Shown in pieces: positions 9,714 to 17,233 of a stretch of 64,000 bases of DNA. Positions within the stretch are counted from its first letter, which is position 1; the number at the start of each line of letters is the position of its first letter. Source of the stretch: Actinoplanes xinjiangensis. Lineage in GTDB: Bacteria > Actinomycetota > Actinomycetes > Mycobacteriales > Micromonosporaceae. The translations under genes and the position numbers were made by a program. The stretch spans positions 580,527-644,526 of the forward strand of contig NZ_QGGR01000003.1 of assembly GCF_003148685.1 (NCBI RefSeq), read 5' to 3'. Under the pieces are notes generated by a model. The model searched no databases, was not told where the DNA came from, and worked only from the letters and a program-made list of their open reading frames with translations.

Positions 9714-9737
9714 CTGGAGTGGCATCGCATCCGGCCG

Positions 9738-9743
9738 TAGCGT
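9738..9743 (+). promoter_or_regulatory. -10 box of leaderless lysE transcript
   Basis: TAGCGT ends 7 bases before the ATG at 9751. This also decides the start, since an earlier in-frame ATG at 9706 lies inside the operator region. Confidence 0.5.
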
Positions 9744-9750
9744 CGGGCCC

Positions 9751-10353
9751 ATGCTCTCCTCCGCTATAGCCGGATTCGTCGCGTCGGCGGTACTGATCAT
9801 CGCCATCGGTGCGCAGAACGCGTTCGTCCTCCGTCAAGGGTTGCGCCGGGAACACGTACTCCCGGTGGTGTTGACCTGCGCCCTCTCCGACCTCGCGCTG
9901 ATCTCCGCCGGCATCGCCGGCCTCGGCGCGGTCCTCACCGCGCAGCCCACGCTGATCACCGCGATCCGGTGGGCCGGCGCCGCGTTCCTGATCGGCTACG
10001 CGGTCCTCGCCGCCCGCCGCGCACTGCGCCCGCAGGCCGCCCTCGACCCGGCGGCCCAGGCCCCGACGACACTGCGGGCCACCCTGCTCACCTGCCTCGC
10101 CCTGACCTACCTCAACCCGCACGTCTACCTGGACACCGTGCTGCTGCTCGGCTCGGTCGCGCAACAGCACGCCAGCCGCTGGGCGTTCGGCCTCGGCGCC
10201 GCCGCGGCAAGTCTCAGCTGGTTCTTCGCGCTCGGCGTCGGCGCCCGGCGGCTCGCCCCGCTGCTCGCCCGGCCCGCCGCGTGGCGGATTCTCGACGGCT
10301 CGATAGCACTGGTCATGGCCGCCTTGGGCGTCATGCTGGTGGTACAGGCCTGA
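9751..10353 (+). CDS. lysE: LysE-family basic amino acid exporter
   Basis: The 200-aa inner-membrane protein has about six hydrophobic segments. It carries the family signature near the N-terminus (AIGAQNAFVLRQGLRREHV) and the conserved TYLNPHVYLDTVLLLG segment. LysE exports L-lysine/L-arginine when intracellular levels rise. The start at 9751 is fixed by the -10 box. It is paired divergently with lysG. Confidence 0.92.
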   Translation: MLSSAIAGFVASAVLIIAIGAQNAFVLRQGLRREHVLPVVLTCALSDLALISAGIAGLGAVLTAQPTLITAIRWAGAAFLIGYAVLAARRALRPQAALDPAAQAPTTLRATLLTCLALTYLNPHVYLDTVLLLGSVAQQHASRWAFGLGAAAASLSWFFALGVGARRLAPLLARPAAWRILDGSIALVMAALGVMLVVQA

Positions 10354-10375
10354 CCTCATGCCGGGTGGGGCGGGC

Positions 10376-10406
10376 TTGACCCTCGAGCGGGTCGAGACAC
10401 CAGGGT
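10376..10406 (+). promoter_or_regulatory. MerR-type promoter with 19-bp spacer and dyad
   Basis: TTGACC (10376-10381) and CAGGGT (10401-10406) are separated by 19 bp, the long spacer typical of MerR-regulated promoters. A dyad GACCC-TCGAGC-GGGTC (10378-10393) lies at the -35/spacer. It precedes the MerR-type gene, so autoregulation is likely. Confidence 0.5.
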
Positions 10407-10426
10407 CTACCGACGTGGAGAGCAAC

Positions 10427-11479
10427 ATGCGGGGCATCGGCGAGGCGGCCCGGGCCAGCGGGCTGAGCATCAGCGCGCTGCGGTTCTACGACAGCGCGGG
10501 CGTACTGGTCCCGGCCGCGGTGGATCCGGCGACCGGCTACCGCCGGTACACGTCCGAGCAGATCCGGGCCGCCCGGCTCATCGCCGGGCTGCGGCGGGTC
10601 GGGATGCCGGTCAGCGAGATCGCGGCAGCGGTCCAAGACCTTCTGAAGAACCCCTCAGCGGTACGGGCGAAGCTGGACGACCACCTGGTCCGGCTGGAAT
10701 CCGGTCTCGCCGACGCCAAGCGTGAGCTCCTCCGCCTGCACACCCTGCTCGACCTGGAGGAGAACCTGATGACCCGGATCACCCTGCCCGCCGCCGACCT
10801 GTCCGCGGCCCTCGGCACCGTGCTGTTCGCCGCCGCCGGCGCCACCGACCCGATCCCGGCCGGCGTGCTGTTCGAGACCGGCGACGACACCGTCACGCTG
10901 GTCGCGACCGACCGCTACCGGCTCGCCGCCGCCACCACCGCGGCCACCGTGGAGGGCTCGCCGGCCCGGCTGTTCCTGCCGTACCAGCTCGCCGGGGAAC
11001 TGCACGGCGTCCGTACCGGCTCGATCACCGTGGACCTGACCGACAGTCTGGTCACCGCCCGCGCCGGCGACCGGACCGTCGAGGGCAAGCCGATCGACAT
11101 GGACTTCCCCGACTACCGCCGCCTGCTCCCGCCGGCCGGCTCCACCGTCACCGTCGACATGGCCGAGCTGCGTGCGCTGCTCGCCGGGGCCCCCGTGATC
11201 GACCGCGAGCACGAGGGCCGGCCGTACCCGGTGTCGGTTCTCGGGCTAGACCCGGCGGGCCGGCTGCGGTTCGCCGGCGCCGACGAGTGGGCCGCCGACA
11301 CCGAGTCGCACGTCGCGGTCAACCGCGAGTTCCTGCTGGAGGCGCTCGACGCGGGCGCCGCCGGCCAGCTGGAACTCGAACTCGACGGCCCGGTCCGCCC
11401 GCTGATCGTCCGGCCGGCGCACTCTCGCCCCGTGGGATCGGCGTCTCATTTCTCGCTCCTCATGCCGGTCCGCCATTGA
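10427..11479 (+). CDS. MerR-type regulator fused to a DNA sliding-clamp-like module
   Basis: This 350-aa protein has an N-terminal MerR helix-turn-helix (residues 1-70; IGEAARASGLSISALRFYD, then GYRRYT) and a coiled-coil linker (about 80-112). About 230 residues that read like two domains of the DNA polymerase III beta clamp follow: VTLVATDRYRLA matches a hallmark clamp strand, DFPDYRRLLP is present, and the C-terminus ends in FSLLMPVRH, like the clamp tail. The first of three clamp domains is missing or replaced by the MerR part. The ATG at 10427 is chosen for the GGAG six to nine bases upstream and the MerR N-terminus. The role of the clamp part (effector domain, dimer ring, or partner binding) is unknown to me. 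Confidence 0.8.
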   Translation: MRGIGEAARASGLSISALRFYDSAGVLVPAAVDPATGYRRYTSEQIRAARLIAGLRRVGMPVSEIAAAVQDLLKNPSAVRAKLDDHLVRLESGLADAKRELLRLHTLLDLEENLMTRITLPAADLSAALGTVLFAAAGATDPIPAGVLFETGDDTVTLVATDRYRLAAATTAATVEGSPARLFLPYQLAGELHGVRTGSITVDLTDSLVTARAGDRTVEGKPIDMDFPDYRRLLPPAGSTVTVDMAELRALLAGAPVIDREHEGRPYPVSVLGLDPAGRLRFAGADEWAADTESHVAVNREFLLEALDAGAAGQLELELDGPVRPLIVRPAHSRPVGSASHFSLLMPVRH

Positions 11480-11563
11480 GAGGTAGGTAACCGTTCAGCC
11501 ACAGTCCGGCACCGGTCCTGGAAAGGCCGTGGGATCGAGTCGCTGACGAAGACCCGGCCCGGC

Positions 11564-11569
11564 TACGTT
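11564..11569 (+). promoter_or_regulatory. -10 box of leaderless methyltransferase transcript
   Basis: TACGTT ends 7 bases before the GTG at 11577. Confidence 0.45.
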
Positions 11570-11576
11570 CGCAGGC

Positions 11577-12326
11577 GTGCGCAGCAACCGGCAGGGAGAG
11601 GATCTCAACGCCGCGGCTACCGGCGCCTCCATGACCGGGTGGGAGTTCGCCTGGCTGGACGGCCTGGCCGTGGCGTCCGAGCCGTCCTGGTCGTACCTCG
11701 ACCTGGCCCGCCCCCTGGTCCGCCGCGCGTGCAGCGTCCTCGACCTCGACACCGGCGGCGGCGAGCTGCTCGCCGAGCTCGCCCCGCTTCCCCCGCGCAC
11801 CGTCGCGGTGGAGACGTGGGCCCGCAACACACCCGCCGCCCGCGAACGGCTCGCGCCGTTCGGGGTGGCGGTGCAGACCGAGCTGCCGGCCGAGGAGAAC
11901 GAGTTCGACCTCGTCCTCAGCCGGCACGGGCGGCTCCCGGCCGCCGACATCGTCCGTCTGCTCACCCCCGGCGGCGTCCTGCTCACCCAGCAGGTCGGCA
12001 GCGACGACCTGGCCGAGCTCAACACCTCCCTCGGCGCCCCGCCTCCGCACCCGCGCCGGTGGGACGCCGAGGTCGCGGTCGGCGCGCTGCGCGCCGCCGG
12101 GCTGCACGTCACCGATGTGCGCGAGGAGCATCCGCCCCTCACCTTCCACGACATCACCGCGGTGGTCCATCAACTGCGATCGGTGCCCTGGCAGATCAGA
12201 GACTTCACCCCCCTGCGGTACGAACGTGAGCTCGCCCGCCTGTCGGCGACGATCCGGGCGCGGGGCGGTTTCACGGTACGGGCTCACCGGTTCCTCGTCC
12301 GGGCCGAGCGGCCGACAGAGGCATAA
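11577..12326 (+). CDS. SAM-dependent methyltransferase, class I
   Basis: The 249-aa protein has a class I methyltransferase core: motif I SVLDLDTGGGELLAEL (about residues 52-67), an acidic strand-2 end (VAVETWA), and the post-motif strand FDLVLSRHG followed by LLTPGGVLLTQQVG. The substrate is not evident. The middle Gly-rich loop reads DTGGG rather than the usual GxGxG, a mild variation. It is monocistronic, with a leaderless-type start and a hairpin over its stop. Confidence 0.75.
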   Translation: MRSNRQGEDLNAAATGASMTGWEFAWLDGLAVASEPSWSYLDLARPLVRRACSVLDLDTGGGELLAELAPLPPRTVAVETWARNTPAARERLAPFGVAVQTELPAEENEFDLVLSRHGRLPAADIVRLLTPGGVLLTQQVGSDDLAELNTSLGAPPPHPRRWDAEVAVGALRAAGLHVTDVREEHPPLTFHDITAVVHQLRSVPWQIRDFTPLRYERELARLSATIRARGGFTVRAHRFLVRAERPTEA

Positions 12327-12339
12327 GCGTCAAGCCTCT
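12317..12339 (+). terminator. Weak terminator hairpin at the methyltransferase stop
   Basis: AGAGGC (12317-12322) pairs with GCCTCT (12334-12339), followed by TTC. The 6-bp stem straddles the stop codon. It is only suggestive. Confidence 0.35.
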
Positions 12340-12825
12340 TTCAGGGGAACGGACCTGCGAGACCCTAACCCGTTAGGGTCCGCGAGCCGGAAATTGTTCT
12401 GGGAATCCGCTCCGATTTCATGCCTAAACGGTCCGCGGATTCACATTACAGCCGTCGATCCGAAGGGTTCCGGCAATCCGAGGCGCACTCGGGGTTGCCA
12501 CCGCGACCGGTAGATGCACCGTGGCCATCGATGCAGGTCGTCGCGCGTTTCATCGATCTTCGCCACGGCCCGGGGTGATCGCCGGAGCGGGCGGTGTCAC
12601 GCGGACGGGGTAGCCGGGACGGACCGATCCACCGCCATCTCGCACGCAACAGCCGAACGGGACGGACGATCGTCGGCTTGGTCCGGGTCCGACATCTTTG
12701 GTCCCAGCGCCGGGTGGCTTCGTGGCCCCGGTGACATCCGATTAACGACGTGCACCCCGCGTAAGTCGCTCCTGACTCATTCCGGGGTGACCGCACGCTG
12801 ACCTGGTTCCAGGAGGAACATTCCC
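12327..12825. other. 500-bp intergenic region before the secreted-protein cluster
   Basis: No gene is supported: open frames here lack ribosome sites and coding character, and the base composition is less GC-rich than in the flanking genes. It holds a perfect 20-bp palindrome at 12361-12380 and, at its right end, the AGGAGG ribosome binding site of the first secreted protein. The promoter of that cluster is presumably here, but I cannot place it with confidence. Confidence 0.6.
12361..12380. promoter_or_regulatory. Perfect 20-bp palindrome
   Basis: GACCCTAAC-CC-GTTAGGGTC has 9-bp arms and only two central bases. Such a short centre favours a dimeric repressor site over an RNA hairpin terminator. 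It lies about 450 bp upstream of the secreted-protein cluster. Confidence 0.45.
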
Positions 12826-13311
12826 ATGCGTAAGTTCACCAAGCGCTCCACTGCCCTCGTGACCGCTGGCGTCGTCGCCGCCACCGGGGGCGCGGCCTAC
12901 GCAGCCTGGCTCTTCTCCGGAACGGGCACGGCACAGGCGTCGGCGGGCAGTGCGACTCTGACCGTCTCGGACGTCACGGTCTCTCCCGCGTTCGGGCCCG
13001 GCAGCACGAACAACCTGACCTTCACCGTGACGAACCCGAACGCGTTCCCGGTCCTGATCACCGGCATCACAGGCCCCACCGTCACGAGTTCACTCGAGGG
13101 CGACGGTTGCAATGCCAGCAACGTCACCGTCACCCCCGGGGGACAGCCCACGGCGACCAATGGGCTCGCGCTGGGTGCGGCCGGCTCCCAGACGGCGTCG
13201 TCGACGCTCACCTACACCGGGAAGCTGAGTATGGTCGCCGACCCGGAGGACGACTGCCAGGGCCACGCGTTCAACATCAGCGTCCTCGTCAATGGCCAGA
13301 GCAACGCCTGA
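12826..13311 (+). CDS. Secreted protein with SipW/camelysin-like N-terminus (paralog A)
   Basis: The 161-aa protein has a strong AGGAGG site. The N-terminus has a basic stretch (MRKFTKRST), a hydrophobic core and the motif GGAAYAAWLFSGTGTAQASA. This resembles the SipW-dependent signal of camelysin/TasA proteins (AYF-S-x-T then A-G-x-L). The mature part is beta-rich, with TVTNPNAFPVLITGI, a cysteine in GDGCNASNVTV and a second in DDCQGHAFNISV. The same landmarks recur in the next genes, so it heads a paralog family. It is probably exported and perhaps part of a surface layer or fibre; no function can be read directly. Confidence 0.7.
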   Translation: MRKFTKRSTALVTAGVVAATGGAAYAAWLFSGTGTAQASAGSATLTVSDVTVSPAFGPGSTNNLTFTVTNPNAFPVLITGITGPTVTSSLEGDGCNASNVTVTPGGQPTATNGLALGAAGSQTASSTLTYTGKLSMVADPEDDCQGHAFNISVLVNGQSNA

Positions 13312-13390
13312 TTTACGGACGGTGGAGGGTGTCATCGGCACCCTCCACATCTCACCTTTCGCCCACACCACAGAGGAACAGGACGGCGAA

Positions 13391-13882
13391 GTGTCCAGAT
13401 CATTCCTGAGGGCCCGGCCTCTGGTCCCCTTCGCGATCGTTGCGATCCTGGTCGGCACCGGTGGGGCGGCGTGGGCGATCTGGCGGCTGGAAGGATCGCT
13501 GACCTCATCGATGGCAGTCGGATCAGCCATCGATCTGGAGATCATCGGAAATCCCCGGCCCAATCGTCCGTTATATCCGGGAGCCAAATCCGACCTGCGG
13601 GTGACCGTTCGGAATGACAACACCTTTCCCGTCCTGGTCACCTCCCTCGATCGCGGCGGCGCGGTCACTGCTGATCAAACTCATCGAACTGCGGGCTGTG
13701 TCAATACCGGCGTCTCCTTGACCGCCTCGGGCTTCTCCGTGACGTGGAGGATCCCTGGCCGGTCGACTCGGGAGTTCCTTCTGGGACAGGCGGTGCGTAT
13801 GACGAACGAGTCGGACTCAGCGTGCCAGGGTGCGAGTTTCACGATTCCGCTCACCGCAAGCGGGCACAGCGATGTCCAGTGA
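13391..13882 (+). CDS. Secreted or anchored protein, paralog B of the cluster
   Basis: The 163-aa protein shares with paralog A the signal-like GGAAWAIWRLEGS, a TVRNDNTFPVLVTSL strand, a cysteine in AGCVNTGVSL and the C-terminal SACQGASFTIPL. The two cysteines could form a disulfide outside the cell. The GTG at 13391 (purine-rich AGGAACAGGACG upstream) gives a short basic N-terminus before the hydrophobic segment; the frame is open further upstream, but that part overlaps paralog A. Its last 11 bases overlap the next gene. Function unknown. Confidence 0.65.
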   Translation: MSRSFLRARPLVPFAIVAILVGTGGAAWAIWRLEGSLTSSMAVGSAIDLEIIGNPRPNRPLYPGAKSDLRVTVRNDNTFPVLVTSLDRGGAVTADQTHRTAGCVNTGVSLTASGFSVTWRIPGRSTREFLLGQAVRMTNESDSACQGASFTIPLTASGHSDVQ

Positions 13883-14339
13883 CCTGGTTCCATGGCTGCC
13901 GATCAGGCGTTGGGTGGCAGGCGGAGCGGCCGTGGCGTGTGTGTGGATCGCGGCCGCTCCTCGTACTGACGGGTCCGCTGTCGAAGTGGCCAACGGCCGA
14001 ACCTATGCGTTCTCGGTGAGCGGGACCCCGATGGATGACCTCCATCCGGGCGCCGTCAGGCGCACTCGGGTGACGGTGACGAACCCATATCCATTTCCGA
14101 TCAGGGTTCAGCACATCGAGGCGCATGTCGCCGAGACCTCGAAATGGCGCTGCAAGCCGACGTCGGCCAATCTGACGGTCGGCTCCTATCTGGGCAAACT
14201 GCCGCTGACTACGCCGGCGCACGGCCGCAGAGATGCCGGAGAGTTCGAGGCGAGGATGCCGAATACAGTCGCGAACGCCTGCCAGAGGGCGACATTCCGG
14301 CTCGCATTCACCGCCACGGCCACCAAGGCAGACCGGTGA
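13872..14339 (+). CDS. Secreted or anchored protein, paralog C of the cluster
   Basis: The 155-aa protein has a hydrophobic N-terminal segment (WVAGGAAVACVWIAAAP). It has the family strand TVTNPYPFPIRVQHI, a cysteine in KWRCKPTSANLTV and NACQRATFRLAF near the end. The signal region is the most divergent of the set: it lacks the aromatic AWAxW motif. The ATG at 13872 overlaps the end of paralog B by 11 bp, implying translational coupling. Function unknown. Confidence 0.65.
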   Translation: MSSDLVPWLPIRRWVAGGAAVACVWIAAAPRTDGSAVEVANGRTYAFSVSGTPMDDLHPGAVRRTRVTVTNPYPFPIRVQHIEAHVAETSKWRCKPTSANLTVGSYLGKLPLTTPAHGRRDAGEFEARMPNTVANACQRATFRLAFTATATKADR

Positions 14340-14992
14340 GGCGGCGCAGCGCGGCGATGACCGTCGTGGCCGGAGCGGCGGTGGTCATCGTGGCGGGTAG
14401 CGGGTTGGCGGCTTGGGCCAGTTGGTCGGTGGGGGCGGCCAACGGACGGGCGGCTCTTCAGGGCGAGACGCTGCCGGTGGTGGGGAAGCCGGAGGCCGTT
14501 CTGACCAGCGGTGGGGTGCCGAAGATCAGTTGGGTGGGTGTGAGGTTTCCGTCGGGGGCGGCGGTGGGCGGGTATGCCGTGACCCGGCGGGTGGGGACGG
14601 CGCAGGACGAGGTCTGCCGGGTGGGGGCGGCGACCCTGACCTGTACCGATACGGCTGCGGTGCCGGGGAGTCCGGTGACCTACACGGTGCGGGCCGTGGC
14701 CGGGGACCGGTGGGCGGGGGTGGCGAGCCCGAAGAGTGATGAGCTCACGATTCCCGGTGCGACGGCACCGGGTCCGGCCGGGCTTGTGGCGAAGGGGTCC
14801 GTTGCGAAGGTGGAGGAGAAGGGAAGAAGGGTCGTGCCGGACGGCGACGGTGAAAGGGTGGACGGCGCGGTGACGCCGACGACGAACCCCGAGCCGGGTC
14901 CCACGTCGTCCGCACCTTCCGCAACCGTGGCGCCGGCCAGTGCTTCGCCGTCGTCTTCGGCGGCCGACGGCGGGGAGGGCGGCGGCGGGTAG
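14336..14992 (+). CDS. Membrane-anchored protein with fibronectin-III-like domain
   Basis: The GTG at 14336 overlaps the preceding stop (GTGA). The 218-aa protein starts with a hydrophobic anchor ending in GLAAWASWSVG, the same layout as the paralog signals. An Fn3-like domain follows (about residues 45-140; PKISWVGVRFPSG, GYAVTRRV, PVTYTVRAVAG). The tail is a low-complexity Pro/Ser/Thr/Ala stretch ending in glycines, typical of wall-spanning regions. No sortase motif is present. It belongs to the same transcription unit and may be the exposed or wall-linked partner of the paralogs. Confidence 0.65.
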   Translation: MRRRSAAMTVVAGAAVVIVAGSGLAAWASWSVGAANGRAALQGETLPVVGKPEAVLTSGGVPKISWVGVRFPSGAAVGGYAVTRRVGTAQDEVCRVGAATLTCTDTAAVPGSPVTYTVRAVAGDRWAGVASPKSDELTIPGATAPGPAGLVAKGSVAKVEEKGRRVVPDGDGERVDGAVTPTTNPEPGPTSSAPSATVAPASASPSSSAADGGEGGGG

Positions 14993-15266
14993 AGGGTCGC
15001 GCTTCCCCGGCGGAGGCGCGGTGGGAGGCATAGATCGGCGGGGCCGCAATGATCGGCTGTCGCGGGGAATCGATCGTCGGGCCGGGGGTGGCCGGACGGT
15101 CGATTTCGTCACCCCGCAGGGGTAAGCCGTATCGGCAGACCTGTCCGATTTATGCGCTGGAAGGACGGACGGAAATCCGATCACATCGGACATCCGCGTC
15201 GGGGAACGTTATATGAGCGCCGAACCCGGCATCTTTCCCACCGGCCCTCGAGGAGGAACGAGCCGC
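14993..15266. other. Intergenic region before paralog D
   Basis: About 270 bp without a supported gene. It contains TTATAT at 15209-15214, a possible -10 box, and the strong AGGAGG (15251-15256) that serves the following mini-ORF. Confidence 0.5.
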
Positions 15267-15320
15267 ATGCCCGAACCAAGGGATCCCCGCGCGGCGGCTG
15301 CCACCGAGGTCGCTTCGTGA
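15267..15320 (+). CDS. Possible 17-aa leader peptide ORF
   Basis: ATG at 15267 lies 10 bases after a perfect AGGAGG and opens a 17-codon frame (MPEPRDPRAAAATEVAS). Its TGA (15318-15320) overlaps the GTG of paralog D (15317-15319) in GTGA. The good ribosome site belongs to this mini-ORF and not to the downstream gene, so the downstream gene may be translated by coupling. It could instead be a chance frame, with the main gene starting elsewhere. Confidence 0.4.
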   Translation: MPEPRDPRAAAATEVAS

Positions 15321-15928
15321 ATCGGCGCGACACCCTGCCCGGCTTCACCGACAGCGACGGCCGGGTGCCCGCGCACCTGGAACTCGACACCGCGGACCAT
15401 GAGGAACCCACCTGGGAGGTGCTGCATCCGGCGCGGCGGCGACGGTTCGACCGGCGGGCCCGGACCATCCTCAGTGCCGCGGCGATCGCGGCTCTGCTCG
15501 CGAACGCGGGTGCGGCCTGGGCCTACTGGCGGTTCAACAGTCCGGCCCCGCAGCACAACTGGGCCTCCGGGACCGTCGTGGAGGTCTCGCTCAGCGCCAT
15601 CTCCGATCCGGGGCGGCCGCTGCGGCCCGGCATCCCGGGGAATCTGACGGTGACCGTCACCAACCAGCACGGGGCACCGGTGCACATCACCGAGATCCTG
15701 CCCGGGAAGGGCCGGGCGGTCCCCGACGACGTGCACCGGGACGCCGGCTGCGCCGACCCGCGGGTGGAGTTCACGCAGCCGGGTTTTCCGGTGTCGTGGG
15801 AGGTGCCGCGCAACACGGTGGGCGCGTTCATCCTCAACGGCGCGCTGACGGTACGGGCTGGCGGCGACACCGCATGCCAGGGGGCGACGTTCACCGTTCC
15901 GGTGCGGGCGAAGGCCGTACGCCCATGA
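15317..15928 (+). CDS. Secreted or anchored protein, paralog D of the cluster
   Basis: The 203-aa protein has a cytoplasmic-looking N-terminal stretch of about 50 residues rich in charges. Next come a hydrophobic segment with AGAAWAYWRFNSP, the TVTNQHGAPVHITEI strand, a cysteine in DAGCADPRVEF and TACQGATFTVPV at the end. All four landmarks match paralogs A-C. The GTG at 15317 is coupled to the 17-aa ORF. An extended frame from 15152 exists but has no start signal. Function unknown. Confidence 0.65.
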   Translation: MNRRDTLPGFTDSDGRVPAHLELDTADHEEPTWEVLHPARRRRFDRRARTILSAAAIAALLANAGAAWAYWRFNSPAPQHNWASGTVVEVSLSAISDPGRPLRPGIPGNLTVTVTNQHGAPVHITEILPGKGRAVPDDVHRDAGCADPRVEFTQPGFPVSWEVPRNTVGAFILNGALTVRAGGDTACQGATFTVPVRAKAVRP

Positions 15929-15934
15929 TCTGAT

Positions 15935-17182
15935 TCAGACGTTGATGCGGTGGCGTGGGATCGGGCGCTCGATGCGGGCCGGGTCGACGACCACCGCGTC
16001 GTGCAGGACGTGCCGGGCGCGGTCGGTGGCGGCCCGTGCGAGACGGCCGTCGTGGGCGGCCGCCTCGATGCCGTCGGCGATCACCTTGGCGGTGGCCTCG
16101 CCGTACGTCCGGGCGTCGTGGATCTCGCGTTCGTGCATGAGGGACGCCTCGTGCTCGCGGAGCCGGGCGACCCTCGCCTCGGCCCGTTCGTAGGCATTGC
16201 CGCGGGAGACGAGTTTGAGCCCGATGGCCGCGCAGTCCAGGGCCACCATCAGCAGCGCGATCCCCAGGTAGAAGACGCCGACGCCCCAGAAGTCGGTGCG
16301 GATCAGATGCCACATCGCCGCGGTACGGGCGCCGAAGCCGGAGTCGCCGTGCACCACCTCGGCGTTGGCGGCCCGTTCGGCGCTGATCCGGTCGGTCAGC
16401 CGGGACTGTTCGCCGGCCCGTGCCGCCCGTGACTCCCGCTGGTCCTGTTGCAGGGCGGCGGCCTGACGTTCCAGCCGGACGGCCTGGTCGTCGAGGGTCC
16501 GGGAGCGGCTCACCAGCTGGTGGCAGTAGCCGTTGCGGGGGCAGCCGGGGCTGCGGGTGACGCCACGCCCGGCCGAGTCGTCGAGGGCCTGCCGGTACAT
16601 GAGGCGGGCGTCCTCGCGCTTCTGGGCGGCCCGGTCGACGAGGCGGCGGACCGCGGTGTCGTCGGCGGCCGTCTCCTTGCGCAGTTCGGCGATGCGGGCC
16701 GTGTAACCGGCGACGGCGCCGCCGGTGTCCAGGTCGCTGAGCTGTTCGCTGTGCACGCGCGCCAGGTGGGCCTCGATCTCGCCGCGGTACCGGGCCAGCA
16801 TCAGGGGCTCGGTGATGACGACCGCGAACAGCAGCGCCAGGCTGAGCCGGCCCACATAGAGGCCGAGGGTCGGCGGGCGCAGCAGGTGCCGCGGGTCTGA
16901 CGAGTCCAGCCGTTCGTAGCTGATCGTCACCCGGCCCACGACCGCCCGGTCATAGGCGACCACACCGATCGCCACGAGCGGCCCGACCACCCACTGGTAC
17001 CACGGATGGGCGTAGCCGGAGCTGGCGTCGATGAAGGCGGCGCCGCCCACCGTCGCGTAGACGAAGTAGAGCAGGATGAAGACGCCGATCGATCGATACA
17101 GAACGCGGTCCGAGTGTGTGGTGACACTTCGGGGATTCACGTTCGCCACCCGCAGCAGCAGGTGCCCGAGGCCCTTGCGCAT
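15935..17182 (-). CDS. DUF4407 membrane protein
   Basis: The 415-aa protein has four hydrophobic segments (about residues 30-50, 62-80, 105-125 and 295-320). They flank a long charged coiled-coil region (about 130-290) with many Arg/Glu/Gln heptads. This is the DUF4407 layout; the family has no established function. A CPRNGYC pair in the middle could form a disulfide. The start ATG at 17182 has AAGACT seven bases upstream, a weak leaderless -10. Confidence 0.75.
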   Translation of the reverse strand: MRKGLGHLLLRVANVNPRSVTTHSDRVLYRSIGVFILLYFVYATVGGAAFIDASSGYAHPWYQWVVGPLVAIGVVAYDRAVVGRVTISYERLDSSDPRHLLRPPTLGLYVGRLSLALLFAVVITEPLMLARYRGEIEAHLARVHSEQLSDLDTGGAVAGYTARIAELRKETAADDTAVRRLVDRAAQKREDARLMYRQALDDSAGRGVTRSPGCPRNGYCHQLVSRSRTLDDQAVRLERQAAALQQDQRESRAARAGEQSRLTDRISAERAANAEVVHGDSGFGARTAAMWHLIRTDFWGVGVFYLGIALLMVALDCAAIGLKLVSRGNAYERAEARVARLREHEASLMHEREIHDARTYGEATAKVIADGIEAAAHDGRLARAATDRARHVLHDAVVVDPARIERPIPRHRINV

Positions 17183-17233
17183 GCAGCCGAGTCTTACCGA
17201 CTCCCCGGCCGCCCGGAGGCGTTTTCGCCAGGA

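Noticed and set aside
12446..12801. Open frames on both strands in the 12327-12825 gap
   Set aside because: No ribosome sites, no coding character and no family resemblance.
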